Below, piece after piece: positions 1 through 5,299 of a DNA stretch of 5,353 bases. Made by a program: the position numbers and the translations under genes. Position 1 is the stretch's first letter; each line of letters begins with the position of its first letter. Source of the stretch: Desulfobacteraceae bacterium (GTDB lineage Bacteria > Desulfobacterota > Desulfobacteria > Desulfobacterales > ETH-SRB1); NCBI GenBank assembly GCA_030638305.1, contig DAOWEW010000138.1, forward strand, positions 1-5,353, read 5' to 3'. Below the pieces are notes generated by a model. It was not told the DNA's origin and ran no database searches. It was given only the letters and a program-made list of their open reading frames with translations.

Positions 1-161
1 AAAGAATCAAGATCTCCTACAATAACAGAAGGTTTTATACCCAGCGACCGGCAGTGAACTGTACCACCATCAGCGGCAATTATCAAATCATCAGGAACTA
101 TGATATCGTGAACATCCTGGAGATTATTCAAAACCCCATTTGCAAATATTACAGTCCGCAA
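1..161 (-). CDS. thiN: Thiamine diphosphokinase (thiamine pyrophosphokinase), N-terminal part, cut by window edge
   Basis: The enzyme transfers pyrophosphate from ATP to thiamine to make thiamine diphosphate in the cytoplasm. About 53 residues are visible. They carry the family's N-terminal landmarks: an FANG turn after the first strand (about residues 5-8), IIAADGG near residues 29-35, then an LGIKPSVIVGDLDS stretch whose GDxDS motif belongs to the nucleotide/metal site. The reading frame has a TAA stop (the end of the preceding gene) only five codons upstream, so the start must lie between. TTG at 161 is the only standard start there, and a GGGGG ribosome site (168-172) sits 6 bases before it. 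It is the third gene of the pepA cluster, 15 bp after the 83-residue gene and in the same frame. The C-terminal thiamine-binding domain lies outside the window. The family call is firm; the exact start is fairly firm. Confidence 0.87.
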   Translation of the reverse strand, partial: MRTVIFANGVLNNLQDVHDIIVPDDLIIAADGGTVHCRSLGIKPSVIVGDLDS

Positions 162-167
162 AATAAT

Positions 168-172
168 CCCCC
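168..172 (-). promoter_or_regulatory. Ribosome binding site of thiN
   Basis: On the minus strand a GGGGG run lies 6 bases before the TTG codon at 161. The frame is closed by a stop just upstream, so this site decides the TTG start. Confidence 0.55.
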
Positions 173-176
173 AGCG

Positions 177-428
177 TTACCGATCCTTTAAAAATATTTG
201 ATGATATTCTTCTTCTTTAAGGTGTTTTTTCAAAACTCCAAGAATATAATCCAGCATTCCGGTGATATCCTCATCGCTTAGCCTCTTAACCAGGACCTGC
301 ATCATCTCATCATCTGTAAACTTCTGAAGATATGCAATCAACGCCTTCTCATCTGTTTCACGGTCCAGCCCAAATACTATATTTTCTTCATCATAATTAT
401 TTACAAAATCATGTGTGTGTTTCGACAT
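177..428 (-). CDS. Small conserved acidic protein of unknown function (83 aa)
   Basis: The protein has 83 residues, no signal peptide and no membrane segment. It is rich in Asp, Glu and Lys, and its second half looks helical, with a charged amphipathic stretch from about residue 45 to 75 (KRLSDEDITGMLDYILGVLKKHLKEEEYH). It begins MSKHTHDFV and has an FGLDRETDE block near residue 19. I have the impression of similar short proteins annotated only as cytoplasmic proteins in anaerobic bacteria, but I cannot name a domain family. ATG at 428 lies 5 bp after the pepA stop and has no good Shine-Dalgarno sequence, so translation is probably coupled to pepA. The thiN start follows 15 bp after its stop. 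The tight packing argues that it is a real gene; the function is unknown. Confidence 0.75.
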   Translation of the reverse strand: MSKHTHDFVNNYDEENIVFGLDRETDEKALIAYLQKFTDDEMMQVLVKRLSDEDITGMLDYILGVLKKHLKEEEYHQIFLKDR

Positions 429-433
429 AAATA

Positions 434-1918
434 TTACAACTTTGCAAGCAGATCACAAAACAGCCGCACTCCAACACCTGTACCCCCAACACCGCAGTAT
501 GCATTTCCCTTTTTCATATAAGAAGGGCCTGCAATATCAATATGAGCCCATCTTGTATCTTCGACAAACTCAGACAGGAATAAAGCTGCTGTTATTGCGC
601 CGCCCCATCGTGAACCGCCTATGTTTTTAATATCAGCAAAATCGCTTTTAAGATCTTCTTTATAATCATCGGGCAGCGGCATATGCCAGCAACGCTCATG
701 GGTTTTTTTACCTGATTTAATTATAGTTTGAGCCAACTCATCGTCAGATGAAAATACCCCTGATATCTTCTCCCCAAGTGCAACTACACAGGCTCCTGTC
801 AGCGTTGCAATATCAATAAGAATACCTGGTTTATATTTCTTGATTGCATAAGAAATTGCATCAATCAATATAAGTCTGCCTTCAGCGTCTGTATTTAATA
901 TCTCCACGGTTTTACCGGAATAACTCTTTACTATATCTCCCGGTCGTGAAGCATTGCCTGACGGCATGTTTTCAACCACAGGAATAACTCCAATCACTCT
1001 AATTTTAAGCTTAAGTTTAGATAGAGCAATAAGAGTCGCTGCTACTGCAGCCGCACCTGACATATCAGCCTTCATGCCATCAAGACCTGTTGACGGCTTT
1101 AAATTTATACCCCCTGAGTCAAACGTAACTCCTTTACCAACAAGGGCAACCGTCTTTTTTGCACCCTTTGGATTATATTCAAGAACAATCATTCTCGGCT
1201 TGCTTTCACTGCCGGCAGCTACTGCAAGTAATGCTTCAAGCTTATTGTTTTTCAATTCTTTTTCATCAAATACTTTAACTTTCAAATTTTCTTTTTCTGC
1301 AGCGTCTGTAATTAATTGTGTAAATTGTTCCGGTTTTTTATCATTAGAAGGCGTATTTACCAGATCTCTGGCAAATATGGTTCCTTCGCAAATAGCAACT
1401 GTCTTCTTCAATAACTTCTCAGACTCTTCAGTATCATCAGGTTTAATTAAAAAAGAAATCTTCTTGAGCGAACTATGTTTTTTTTCATCCTTATATTTAT
1501 CAAAGAGATGATTACCAAGGTAAGCGCCTTCAATTATAGCCTCAAGAGGTAACGGCATCTCCATTTTGATCTTCTTTGCCGAAGGACAACCAATCAACAC
1601 CTCAGAAAGATTCATATTAATACATTTTTTGACTGCCTTGCCGGCAAAAGCACGCAAGGATTCTGCATTGATTTTTTCCAGTTTACCAAGACCGATAAAA
1701 ATCACTCTGCTAACTTTAACGCCGGAAGGACTGTAAAAAGTCACTTCCTCACCCTGCTCTCCTTTGAATTCCTTTAACTTTTTCGCTCTAATTACCAGAG
1801 AGGATATGATCTTGTCATCATGTATATCTCCATCCTCACAGACAGGTATAGTCAATGTTTCTGTTTTTACTTTCTTCAGGTCAATTGATTTTAATTCCAG
1901 TGATTTTAATTCCAGCAC
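434..1918 (-). CDS. pepA: Leucyl aminopeptidase, M17 family (cytosol aminopeptidase)
   Basis: This cytoplasmic two-metal exopeptidase removes N-terminal amino acids, Leu preferentially, from peptides and acts as a hexamer in the known family. The 494 residues match the usual length. The N-terminal domain (about 1-165) is variable. The catalytic domain contains VNTPSND (187-193), GKGVTFDSGG (261-270), KADMSGA (283-289) and NTDAEGRL (342-349). By motif alignment with E. coli PepA (K270, D275, K282, D293, D353, E355, R357), the metal and active-site residues are K262, D267, K274, D285, D344, E346 and R348, so all are present. The start is GTG at 1918, preceded by GGAGGA with suitable spacing. 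Two perfect 15-bp repeats at the start encode LELKS twice. Two small genes follow directly and are probably cotranscribed. E. coli PepA also binds DNA in Xer recombination, but nothing here indicates that role. Confidence 0.97.
   Translation of the reverse strand: MLELKSLELKSIDLKKVKTETLTIPVCEDGDIHDDKIISSLVIRAKKLKEFKGEQGEEVTFYSPSGVKVSRVIFIGLGKLEKINAESLRAFAGKAVKKCINMNLSEVLIGCPSAKKIKMEMPLPLEAIIEGAYLGNHLFDKYKDEKKHSSLKKISFLIKPDDTEESEKLLKKTVAICEGTIFARDLVNTPSNDKKPEQFTQLITDAAEKENLKVKVFDEKELKNNKLEALLAVAAGSESKPRMIVLEYNPKGAKKTVALVGKGVTFDSGGINLKPSTGLDGMKADMSGAAAVAATLIALSKLKLKIRVIGVIPVVENMPSGNASRPGDIVKSYSGKTVEILNTDAEGRLILIDAISYAIKKYKPGILIDIATLTGACVVALGEKISGVFSSDDELAQTIIKSGKKTHERCWHMPLPDDYKEDLKSDFADIKNIGGSRWGGAITAALFLSEFVEDTRWAHIDIAGPSYMKKGNAYCGVGGTGVGVRLFCDLLAKL
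1886..1915 (-). repeat. Perfect 15-bp tandem duplication inside the pepA N-terminus
   Basis: The plus-strand unit TGATTTTAATTCCAG occurs at 1886-1900 and again at 1901-1915 without a mismatch. On the coding strand each unit encodes LELKS, giving residues 2-6 and 7-11 of PepA. It is in frame and at the variable N-terminal edge, so it should be tolerated. It looks like a recent replication-slippage event. Confidence 0.9.
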
Positions 1919-1926
1919 TTTTTTAT

Positions 1927-1932
1927 TCCTCC
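1927..1932 (-). promoter_or_regulatory. Ribosome binding site of pepA
   Basis: The minus strand reads GGAGGA, followed by an A/T-rich spacer of 8 bases and then GTG at 1918. This strong Shine-Dalgarno sequence fixes the non-ATG start. Confidence 0.85.
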
Positions 1933-1959
1933 AACTTTTGAGATCTGAGCCTATATTTG

Positions 1960-1986
1960 AGATTTGGGCAAATTCGGACCAAATCT
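1960..1986 (-). promoter_or_regulatory. Inverted repeat in the pepA leader
   Basis: AGATTTGG (1960-1967) and CCAAATCT (1979-1986) form a perfect 8-bp stem around an 11-base loop. It lies in the 107-bp gap between the ATPase stop and the pepA start. No T-run follows on either strand, so it is not a standard intrinsic terminator. It could be an operator or a leader hairpin. I found no convincing sigma70 promoter in this gap, so pepA may be read from upstream or from a promoter of another type. Confidence 0.4.
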
Positions 1987-2025
1987 GTGCGCCTACTTGG
2001 GGAAATTAATTTGTCCACATTCCTT

Positions 2026-3132
2026 TCACAATTCATCGCAAAATGCCTTCAAACCCAACGCAACGCTGGGCCCTTGGGGCTGGTACTCACCTGTAACAGG
2101 ATTATAGGAAAACAGATTTTTCTGAACAAGAATCCCCAATTCTTCCTTTAATTTTGCCCGTTCAAATTTTTTAATTAAATCTTTTTCAAAAAAAGACCCT
2201 GATTCTGATAAAACATCGTTAACAGAAACAAACAAATCATAATCATAGAATTTCCCCAGATAATCCTGAAAGCGAACTTTCCAGGCCATGATTTCTTTTT
2301 GAGCCTCCTTTTCTAAAAGAGCGTCATCCACTTTTCCATTAATGGCGTTATTCATGAGTACTGAGAGAAAACCGCTTATTTCCCACATGCTGCCGCCGAA
2401 ATAATACCACATCCTCTCTATTTGCGAATCAGTCAGAGTCAGGTACTCTATACCAGACTCCTTCTTCAGGTTATTTAACCAATATACAGCATCTTCCTTT
2501 TTCAGATAGGCAATCTCATAAAACCTGCTTGTCTTTGACAATTTGCTGTCCGAATATATACGCTCAATAAAATATCCATCAGAACTGGAAATAATAACGT
2601 GGCACAAATGCGACTCTTTGGTTATTGCAACAAAAAAGTTGAATAACTCTTTGATCAGTTCCCTTTGACCGTTCATATATACGCCTTGAAGGGCCTGCAA
2701 CTCATCAATAATAATAATCGGTCGAATGTCTCCGGACGTCAGTTTCATAAGTTCTTTCTTCATAATGACAAAAGGGTCCAGTTCTTTACGATCAAGTCCT
2801 TTTAGTACCTCTGTAGTCAGTTTGAAAACCTTCAAGTCATACTCTCGCTTTTCCTTAACATCTTCCTTGCTCCTGGAATAATCAATTTCAAAGAAAGCCT
2901 GGATGAAATCTCTATAGTTTGCGATGAGAATTTCACGGAGATTGAAATATTTCACATCCCAGCGGCGGTCGGCAAGATTCTCTCTTGTGAATTTATAAAG
3001 CAGCGTGGTCTTTCCGCTGGATTTAGGGCCATAGATAAAAAGCATATGCTCAGGCTTCTCTGTTATCCACTGTCCCAGAAAGTCCAGTTCCTTTTTGCGA
3101 TTAATAAACGCCGGCTGTTTGCTCCATTCCAT
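2026..3132 (-). CDS. Archaeal-type STAND/AAA ATPase with C-terminal winged-helix-like region
   Basis: A 368-residue P-loop NTPase of the ATPase_2 kind (PF01637-like), common in archaea and scattered in anaerobic bacteria. The N-terminal FINRKKEL box (about 9-16) is typical of this group. Walker A is GPKSSGKTT (35-43) and Walker B is IIIIDE (139-144). HVIISSSDGYF (about 178-188) fits the sensor-like strand after Walker B. The last ~110 residues look like a winged-helix domain, ending in a YNPVTGEYQPQ hairpin. No nuclease or toxin domain is seen, and the cellular role is unknown. ATG at 3132 was chosen because the distance to the FINRKKEL box resembles that in the paralogue at 3810; a TTG at 3156 would add 8 residues. 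Neither start has a strong ribosome site. It lies 72 bp downstream of ahbB with a hairpin between them. Family call good, function open. Confidence 0.85.
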   Translation of the reverse strand: MEWSKQPAFINRKKELDFLGQWITEKPEHMLFIYGPKSSGKTTLLYKFTRENLADRRWDVKYFNLREILIANYRDFIQAFFEIDYSRSKEDVKEKREYDLKVFKLTTEVLKGLDRKELDPFVIMKKELMKLTSGDIRPIIIIDELQALQGVYMNGQRELIKELFNFFVAITKESHLCHVIISSSDGYFIERIYSDSKLSKTSRFYEIAYLKKEDAVYWLNNLKKESGIEYLTLTDSQIERMWYYFGGSMWEISGFLSVLMNNAINGKVDDALLEKEAQKEIMAWKVRFQDYLGKFYDYDLFVSVNDVLSESGSFFEKDLIKKFERAKLKEELGILVQKNLFSYNPVTGEYQPQGPSVALGLKAFCDEL

Positions 3133-3161
3133 TCTCGCACCATAATCTCTGAACAATTGGT

Positions 3162-3205
3162 AATATTAGGAACGTGGACGAAATAAGTTCCCCGTTCCTA
3201 ATATT
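3162..3205. repeat. Perfect 13-bp inverted repeat between ahbB and the ATPase gene
   Basis: AATATTAGGAACG (3162-3174) and CGTTCCTAATATT (3193-3205) pair perfectly around an 18-base loop. The loop holds another GTTCC (3187-3191), so GGAAC at 3169-3173 has two possible partners. The right arm touches the first base of the ahbB stop codon. No T-run follows in either direction, so it is not a classical terminator. It could protect the ahbB mRNA end, attenuate the downstream ATPase, or be a copy of a dispersed REP-like palindrome. Confidence 0.65.
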
Positions 3206-3678
3206 CAAACTGCTGGAAAATATTTCATTGATGTTTTCTTCAATTCCCTGCGGCTGAATAGAAGCTTGTATGTGTCAACTAAAGCTGCTTCAGACATTCT
3301 ATGCGCTGTCTGATGACAGGATTCTTCATCCCTGGCATGAATCATGGTATATAAATTATAAGGCCATTCATCAGAAGGGTTACGCCTGTAACAGTGTGAA
3401 ACTTCTTTGAAAGAAGCCATCTTTTTGCCCACCTCATCAATGCGGTCTTCCTCAACCTTCCAGGCTGTCATTGCGTTAGCTTTAAAGCCCGATTTCTGGT
3501 GCCGGATTGTTGCGCCAAAACGTCTCATCACACCTCTTTTGCAAAGATCTTTTAAAGTATTCAGAAGGACTTCTTCGGAAATCCCCAGTTTCTCTGCGAT
3601 TTCAAGATATGGGTGCTGCGTAATAGCAATATCTCCCTGTATTAATGAAATAATTTTTTTCTCAAGTTTAGTAAGCAT
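3205..3678 (-). CDS. ahbB: Sirohaem decarboxylase subunit, AhbB type (AsnC/Lrp-like fold)
   Basis: In the alternative haem pathway AhbA and AhbB together decarboxylate sirohaem to 12,18-didecarboxysirohaem in the cytoplasm; AhbC and AhbD complete haem. The 157 residues match family length. An AsnC-type helix-turn-helix spans about 1-50. MRRFGATIRH (51-60), SHCYRRN (94-100) and WPYNLYTMIHA (105-115) are conserved motifs of this family, and the C-terminus RRELKKTSMKYF (143-154) is the usual ending. The family also includes the NirDLGH proteins of haem d1 synthesis. I prefer AhbB over AhbA from the RRFGA and WPYNLYTMIH motifs, but cannot prove it without alignment. No AhbA partner is in the window. 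ATG at 3678 has no ribosome site and lies directly below a sigma70-like promoter, suggesting leaderless translation. It sits between two inverted related ATPase genes. Confidence 0.85.
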   Translation of the reverse strand: MLTKLEKKIISLIQGDIAITQHPYLEIAEKLGISEEVLLNTLKDLCKRGVMRRFGATIRHQKSGFKANAMTAWKVEEDRIDEVGKKMASFKEVSHCYRRNPSDEWPYNLYTMIHARDEESCHQTAHRMSEAALVDTYKLLFSRRELKKTSMKYFPAV

Positions 3679-3685
3679 AAGATAT

Positions 3686-3714
3686 TATATAAGAAATTAT
3701 ACAATAAAAGTCAA
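3686..3714 (-). promoter_or_regulatory. Sigma70-like promoter of ahbB
   Basis: On the minus strand TTGACT (3714-3709) is followed after 17 bases by TATATA (3691-3686). An overlapping TATAAT at 3689-3684 gives spacing 19. The predicted start of transcription falls at about 3679-3678, on or next to the A of the ATG at 3678. Confidence 0.6.
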
Positions 3715-3754
3715 GGTTTTTCAGGTTTGAATTTTGAAAATTGCTGCAAAATAT

Positions 3755-3783
3755 TTGACAGCAAAGTGAATATTTGATATAGT
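3755..3783 (+). promoter_or_regulatory. Near-consensus sigma70 promoter of the truncated ATPase gene
   Basis: A perfect TTGACA (3755-3760), a 17-base spacer and TATAGT (3778-3783) give a strong predicted promoter. Transcription should start near 3790, leaving a leader of about 20 bases before GTG at 3810 with no clear Shine-Dalgarno sequence. It is divergent from the ahbB promoter about 40 bp away. Confidence 0.7.
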
Positions 3784-3809
3784 ATCACGGTTAACTAACA
3801 CTGAACCCT

Positions 3810-4625
3810 GTGAGGTATAAAAGTGCAATTTTTAAAAAAACTGCCTTTATTAACCGAAAAAAAGAACTGCAATTTTTAAAAGATTGGATTGAGCAGGAGC
3901 CGGAAAATATTCTTTTCATACACGGTCCTAAAAACAGTGGCAAAACAGCTTTGATAAACAAGCTTCTGGTGGATTATATTGATTCCGGAACATATCACGT
4001 TAAGCATCTTAATCTGAGAGAAATCCTGATTGTTAACTATCGGAATTTTATTCAAGCATTTTTCGGGATTGATTATTACAAAAGCAAAGAGGATGTTAAA
4101 GAAAAACGTGAATATAACTTGAAAGTGTTCAAGCTTTCAACTGAAGTTCTTAAAGGATTGGAAACAAAAGAGCTTGATCCTTTTGCGGTTATGAAAAAAG
4201 AACTTGAAAAACTGGCAAACAAGGGCGTTAATCCTCTTATTATTATAGATGAATTACAGGCCCTTGAAAATATTTACATAAACGGTCAGCGGGAGCTTAT
4301 CAAGGAGTTGTTTAATTTTTTTGTTTCCATAACAAAAGAATCTCATTTGTGCCATGTAATTATTTCCGGCAGTGATGGTTATTTTATTGAGAAAGTATAT
4401 AAAGTATATAATGATAGCAAGCTTAAGAAAACATCAATATTTATGGAAGTGGATTACCTGACCAAAAAGGATGTTGGTTACTGGCTGGATAATCTGGAAA
4501 AAGAGAACGCCATTACCAGGTTTGTGCTGACAGATAGTCAAAAAAAAAGAATATGGGAAAGTTTCGGCGGCAGTTGCTGGGAGATCTCGACTTTTTTGGG
4601 GGAGGCTCTAATTTCGACAGTCTGA
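3810..4625 (+). CDS. C-terminally truncated paralogue of the STAND/AAA ATPase
   Basis: The 271 residues match the ATPase at 2026-3132 from the FINRKKEL box (13-20) to WEISTFL (257-263). By eye two thirds or more are identical, including long runs around SKEDVKEKREY (92-102) and NGQRELIKELFNFF (158-171). Walker A is GPKNSGKTA (39-47) and Walker B is LIIIDE (143-148), so ATP binding may survive. After WEISTFL the similarity stops and eight unrelated residues lead to TGA at 4623-4625. The other copy has ~110 more residues there with a winged-helix-like region. No homologous continuation was seen in the other plus-strand frames, so this is replacement, not a frameshift. The breakpoint coincides with the left end of the inverted-repeat block at 4595. 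The GTG start follows an in-frame stop shortly upstream. It may be a decaying pseudogene or an expressed ATPase-only protein; the intact promoter leaves both open. Confidence 0.75.
   Translation: MRYKSAIFKKTAFINRKKELQFLKDWIEQEPENILFIHGPKNSGKTALINKLLVDYIDSGTYHVKHLNLREILIVNYRNFIQAFFGIDYYKSKEDVKEKREYNLKVFKLSTEVLKGLETKELDPFAVMKKELEKLANKGVNPLIIIDELQALENIYINGQRELIKELFNFFVSITKESHLCHVIISGSDGYFIEKVYKVYNDSKLKKTSIFMEVDYLTKKDVGYWLDNLEKENAITRFVLTDSQKKRIWESFGGSCWEISTFLGEALISTV
4392..4409 (+). repeat. 9-bp tandem duplication inside the truncated ATPase gene
   Basis: AAAGTATAT occurs at 4392-4400 and 4401-4409. It inserts three residues, KVY, after EKVY relative to the other ATPase copy, which has ERIYSDSK at this place. 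The reading frame is kept. Confidence 0.75.
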
Positions 4626-4786
4626 ATGCAACGCCCTTGTTTTACAGAACTTCAGGTTAGTGCCCTGAGAATAGGCGTTACCTGAGAGGAAACATATGTC
4701 TGAACATCGACCGAGATATACTCGGATCAAGCCGACATCACTGCTTTGTAACTTAAGAATTTCAATAGGTTATCTGCTCCCCCAAA
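4595..4786. repeat. 192-bp block bounded by perfect 10-bp inverted repeats (MITE-like element or structured RNA)
   Basis: TTTGGGGGAG (4595-4604) and CTCCCCCAAA (4777-4786) are exact inverted repeats. Inside are AACGCC (4630-4635) with GGCGTT (4674-4679), enclosing a TTCAGG/CCTGAG hairpin (4651-4656 with 4664-4669), and a CCGAG-ATATA-CTCGG hairpin (4711-4725). The left end lies where the upstream ATPase loses similarity to its paralogue. No target-site duplication is obvious. The right end is 10 bp from the stop of the minus-strand nuclease-like gene. I recognise no known RNA family or insertion sequence. The nested pairing fits either a folded transcript or the palindromic build of a small non-autonomous element. 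Apart from this block the 171-bp gap between the flanking genes holds nothing I can name. Confidence 0.5.
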
Positions 4787-4796
4787 TCCGTTATAA

Positions 4797-5228
4797 TCAG
4801 GAAAATTCTTTTGCCCGAAATTTTTCCCTGTTGGCTATCGTAACTCCGCCTTCACTATTCTGAGTAAGCACATAAAGCCCGGCTTTCTCGGCATAGCGCC
4901 CTACATCATCCTTTACTACCGACGCACCAATCCCGCCTAACAACTTTCGATCACGATACTGAGGAAACGCTTCTTTGAATTTCGGAAGCCCCTTATTGAT
5001 AAATCTGTCTACCATACGTTTTTGAAGCTTGTTCTTTACTTCAATAACTAAAACAGCATCACTATCTACCGCTACAATATCATACTCTCCAACACCTTTT
5101 TTCTTAAGATTTCTCTTTACGTCTCGAAAGTTCATATCACGGTTTTTGAACAGATAAGAAACATTCCTATAAAACAAATCCTCAGCAACTTCACCCTGTA
5201 CAAGTCCAAGATCTATAATGGACCCCAT
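4797..5228 (-). CDS. PD-(D/E)XK nuclease-like protein, probably N-terminally truncated
   Basis: The 143 residues resemble the C-terminal domain of DUF3782-type and related PD-(D/E)XK proteins. A helix with conserved glutamates, QGEVAEDLFYRNV (11-23), is followed by the core: EYDIVAVDSDAVLVIEVKNK (48-67) gives D50 and E63-x-K65, the metal-binding signature. FKEAFPQY (84-91), GGIGASV (98-104) and a terminal YVLTQ strand (119-123) are also typical. Related proteins usually have an extra N-terminal, often coiled-coil, segment that is missing here. The reading frame starts at an ATG 9 bases inside the probable IS3-family left end, has no ribosome site, and meets a stop six codons further upstream. 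I infer that the IS cut off the original N-terminus and provided a chance start codon. The fold assignment is good; whether the remnant is expressed or active is unknown. Confidence 0.7.
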   Translation of the reverse strand: MGSIIDLGLVQGEVAEDLFYRNVSYLFKNRDMNFRDVKRNLKKKGVGEYDIVAVDSDAVLVIEVKNKLQKRMVDRFINKGLPKFKEAFPQYRDRKLLGGIGASVVKDDVGRYAEKAGLYVLTQNSEGGVTIANREKFRAKEFS

Positions 5229-5240
5229 AATTCGAACCAG

Positions 5241-5269
5241 TTGTTAAGTTACATATTAAAGGATATAAC
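5241..5269 (+). promoter_or_regulatory. Predicted transposase promoter
   Basis: TTGTTA (5241-5246), a 17-base spacer and TATAAC (5264-5269) match four and five of six consensus bases. Transcription would begin near 5276, about 24 bases before the OrfA ATG. Confidence 0.55.
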
Positions 5270-5289
5270 ATTTGCAAAATAAAAACAAT

Positions 5290-5296
5290 AAGGGGG
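5290..5296 (+). promoter_or_regulatory. Ribosome binding site of the OrfA gene
   Basis: AAGGGGG lies 3 bases before the ATG at 5300. Most of it falls within the right arm of the 9-bp inverted repeat, so it can be hidden in transcripts that begin outside the element. Confidence 0.55.
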
Positions 5297-5299
5297 TCC

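Noticed and set aside
954..1511. A 185-codon frame on the plus strand opposite pepA
   Set aside because: It is fully antisense to the conserved catalytic domain of PepA and has no recognisable protein features.
3407..3730. A 107-codon plus-strand frame opposite ahbB
   Set aside because: It mirrors the conserved AhbB coding sequence and has no family resemblance.
4590..4700. A frameshift at the end of the truncated ATPase
   Set aside because: The other plus-strand frames after WEISTFL show no similarity to the C-terminal region of the full-length paralogue, so the end is replaced rather than shifted.
4630..4725. Known riboswitch or 6S RNA, suggested by the GCCCTGAGA and ACCTGAGAGG strings
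   Set aside because: The conserved cores of TPP, M-box, cyclic-di-GMP and 6S RNA could not be matched beyond short words.
4598..4786. tmRNA-like ends: a GGGGGAG/CTCCCCC closing stem, and TTTCGACAG at the same distance from the 5' end as the conserved tmRNA TTCGAC motif
   Set aside because: The block is only about 190 bases against roughly 350 for tmRNA. No tag reading frame ending in ALAA is seen, no T-arm can be formed before CTCCCCC, and no CCA-like end follows. At most a remnant or chance resemblance.
4696..4863. A 55-codon plus-strand reading frame starting MSEHRPRYTRIK behind a good GAGAGGA ribosome site
   Set aside because: It runs antisense into the nuclease-like gene for its last third, matches no family I know, and its start lies in the palindromic block. 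A chance frame is more likely.
2026..5228. A complete new defence system made of the two ATPases and the PD-(D/E)XK protein
   Set aside because: The genes are on different strands, interrupted by ahbB and the 192-bp block, and two of the three look truncated. Adjacency alone does not support a functional system.
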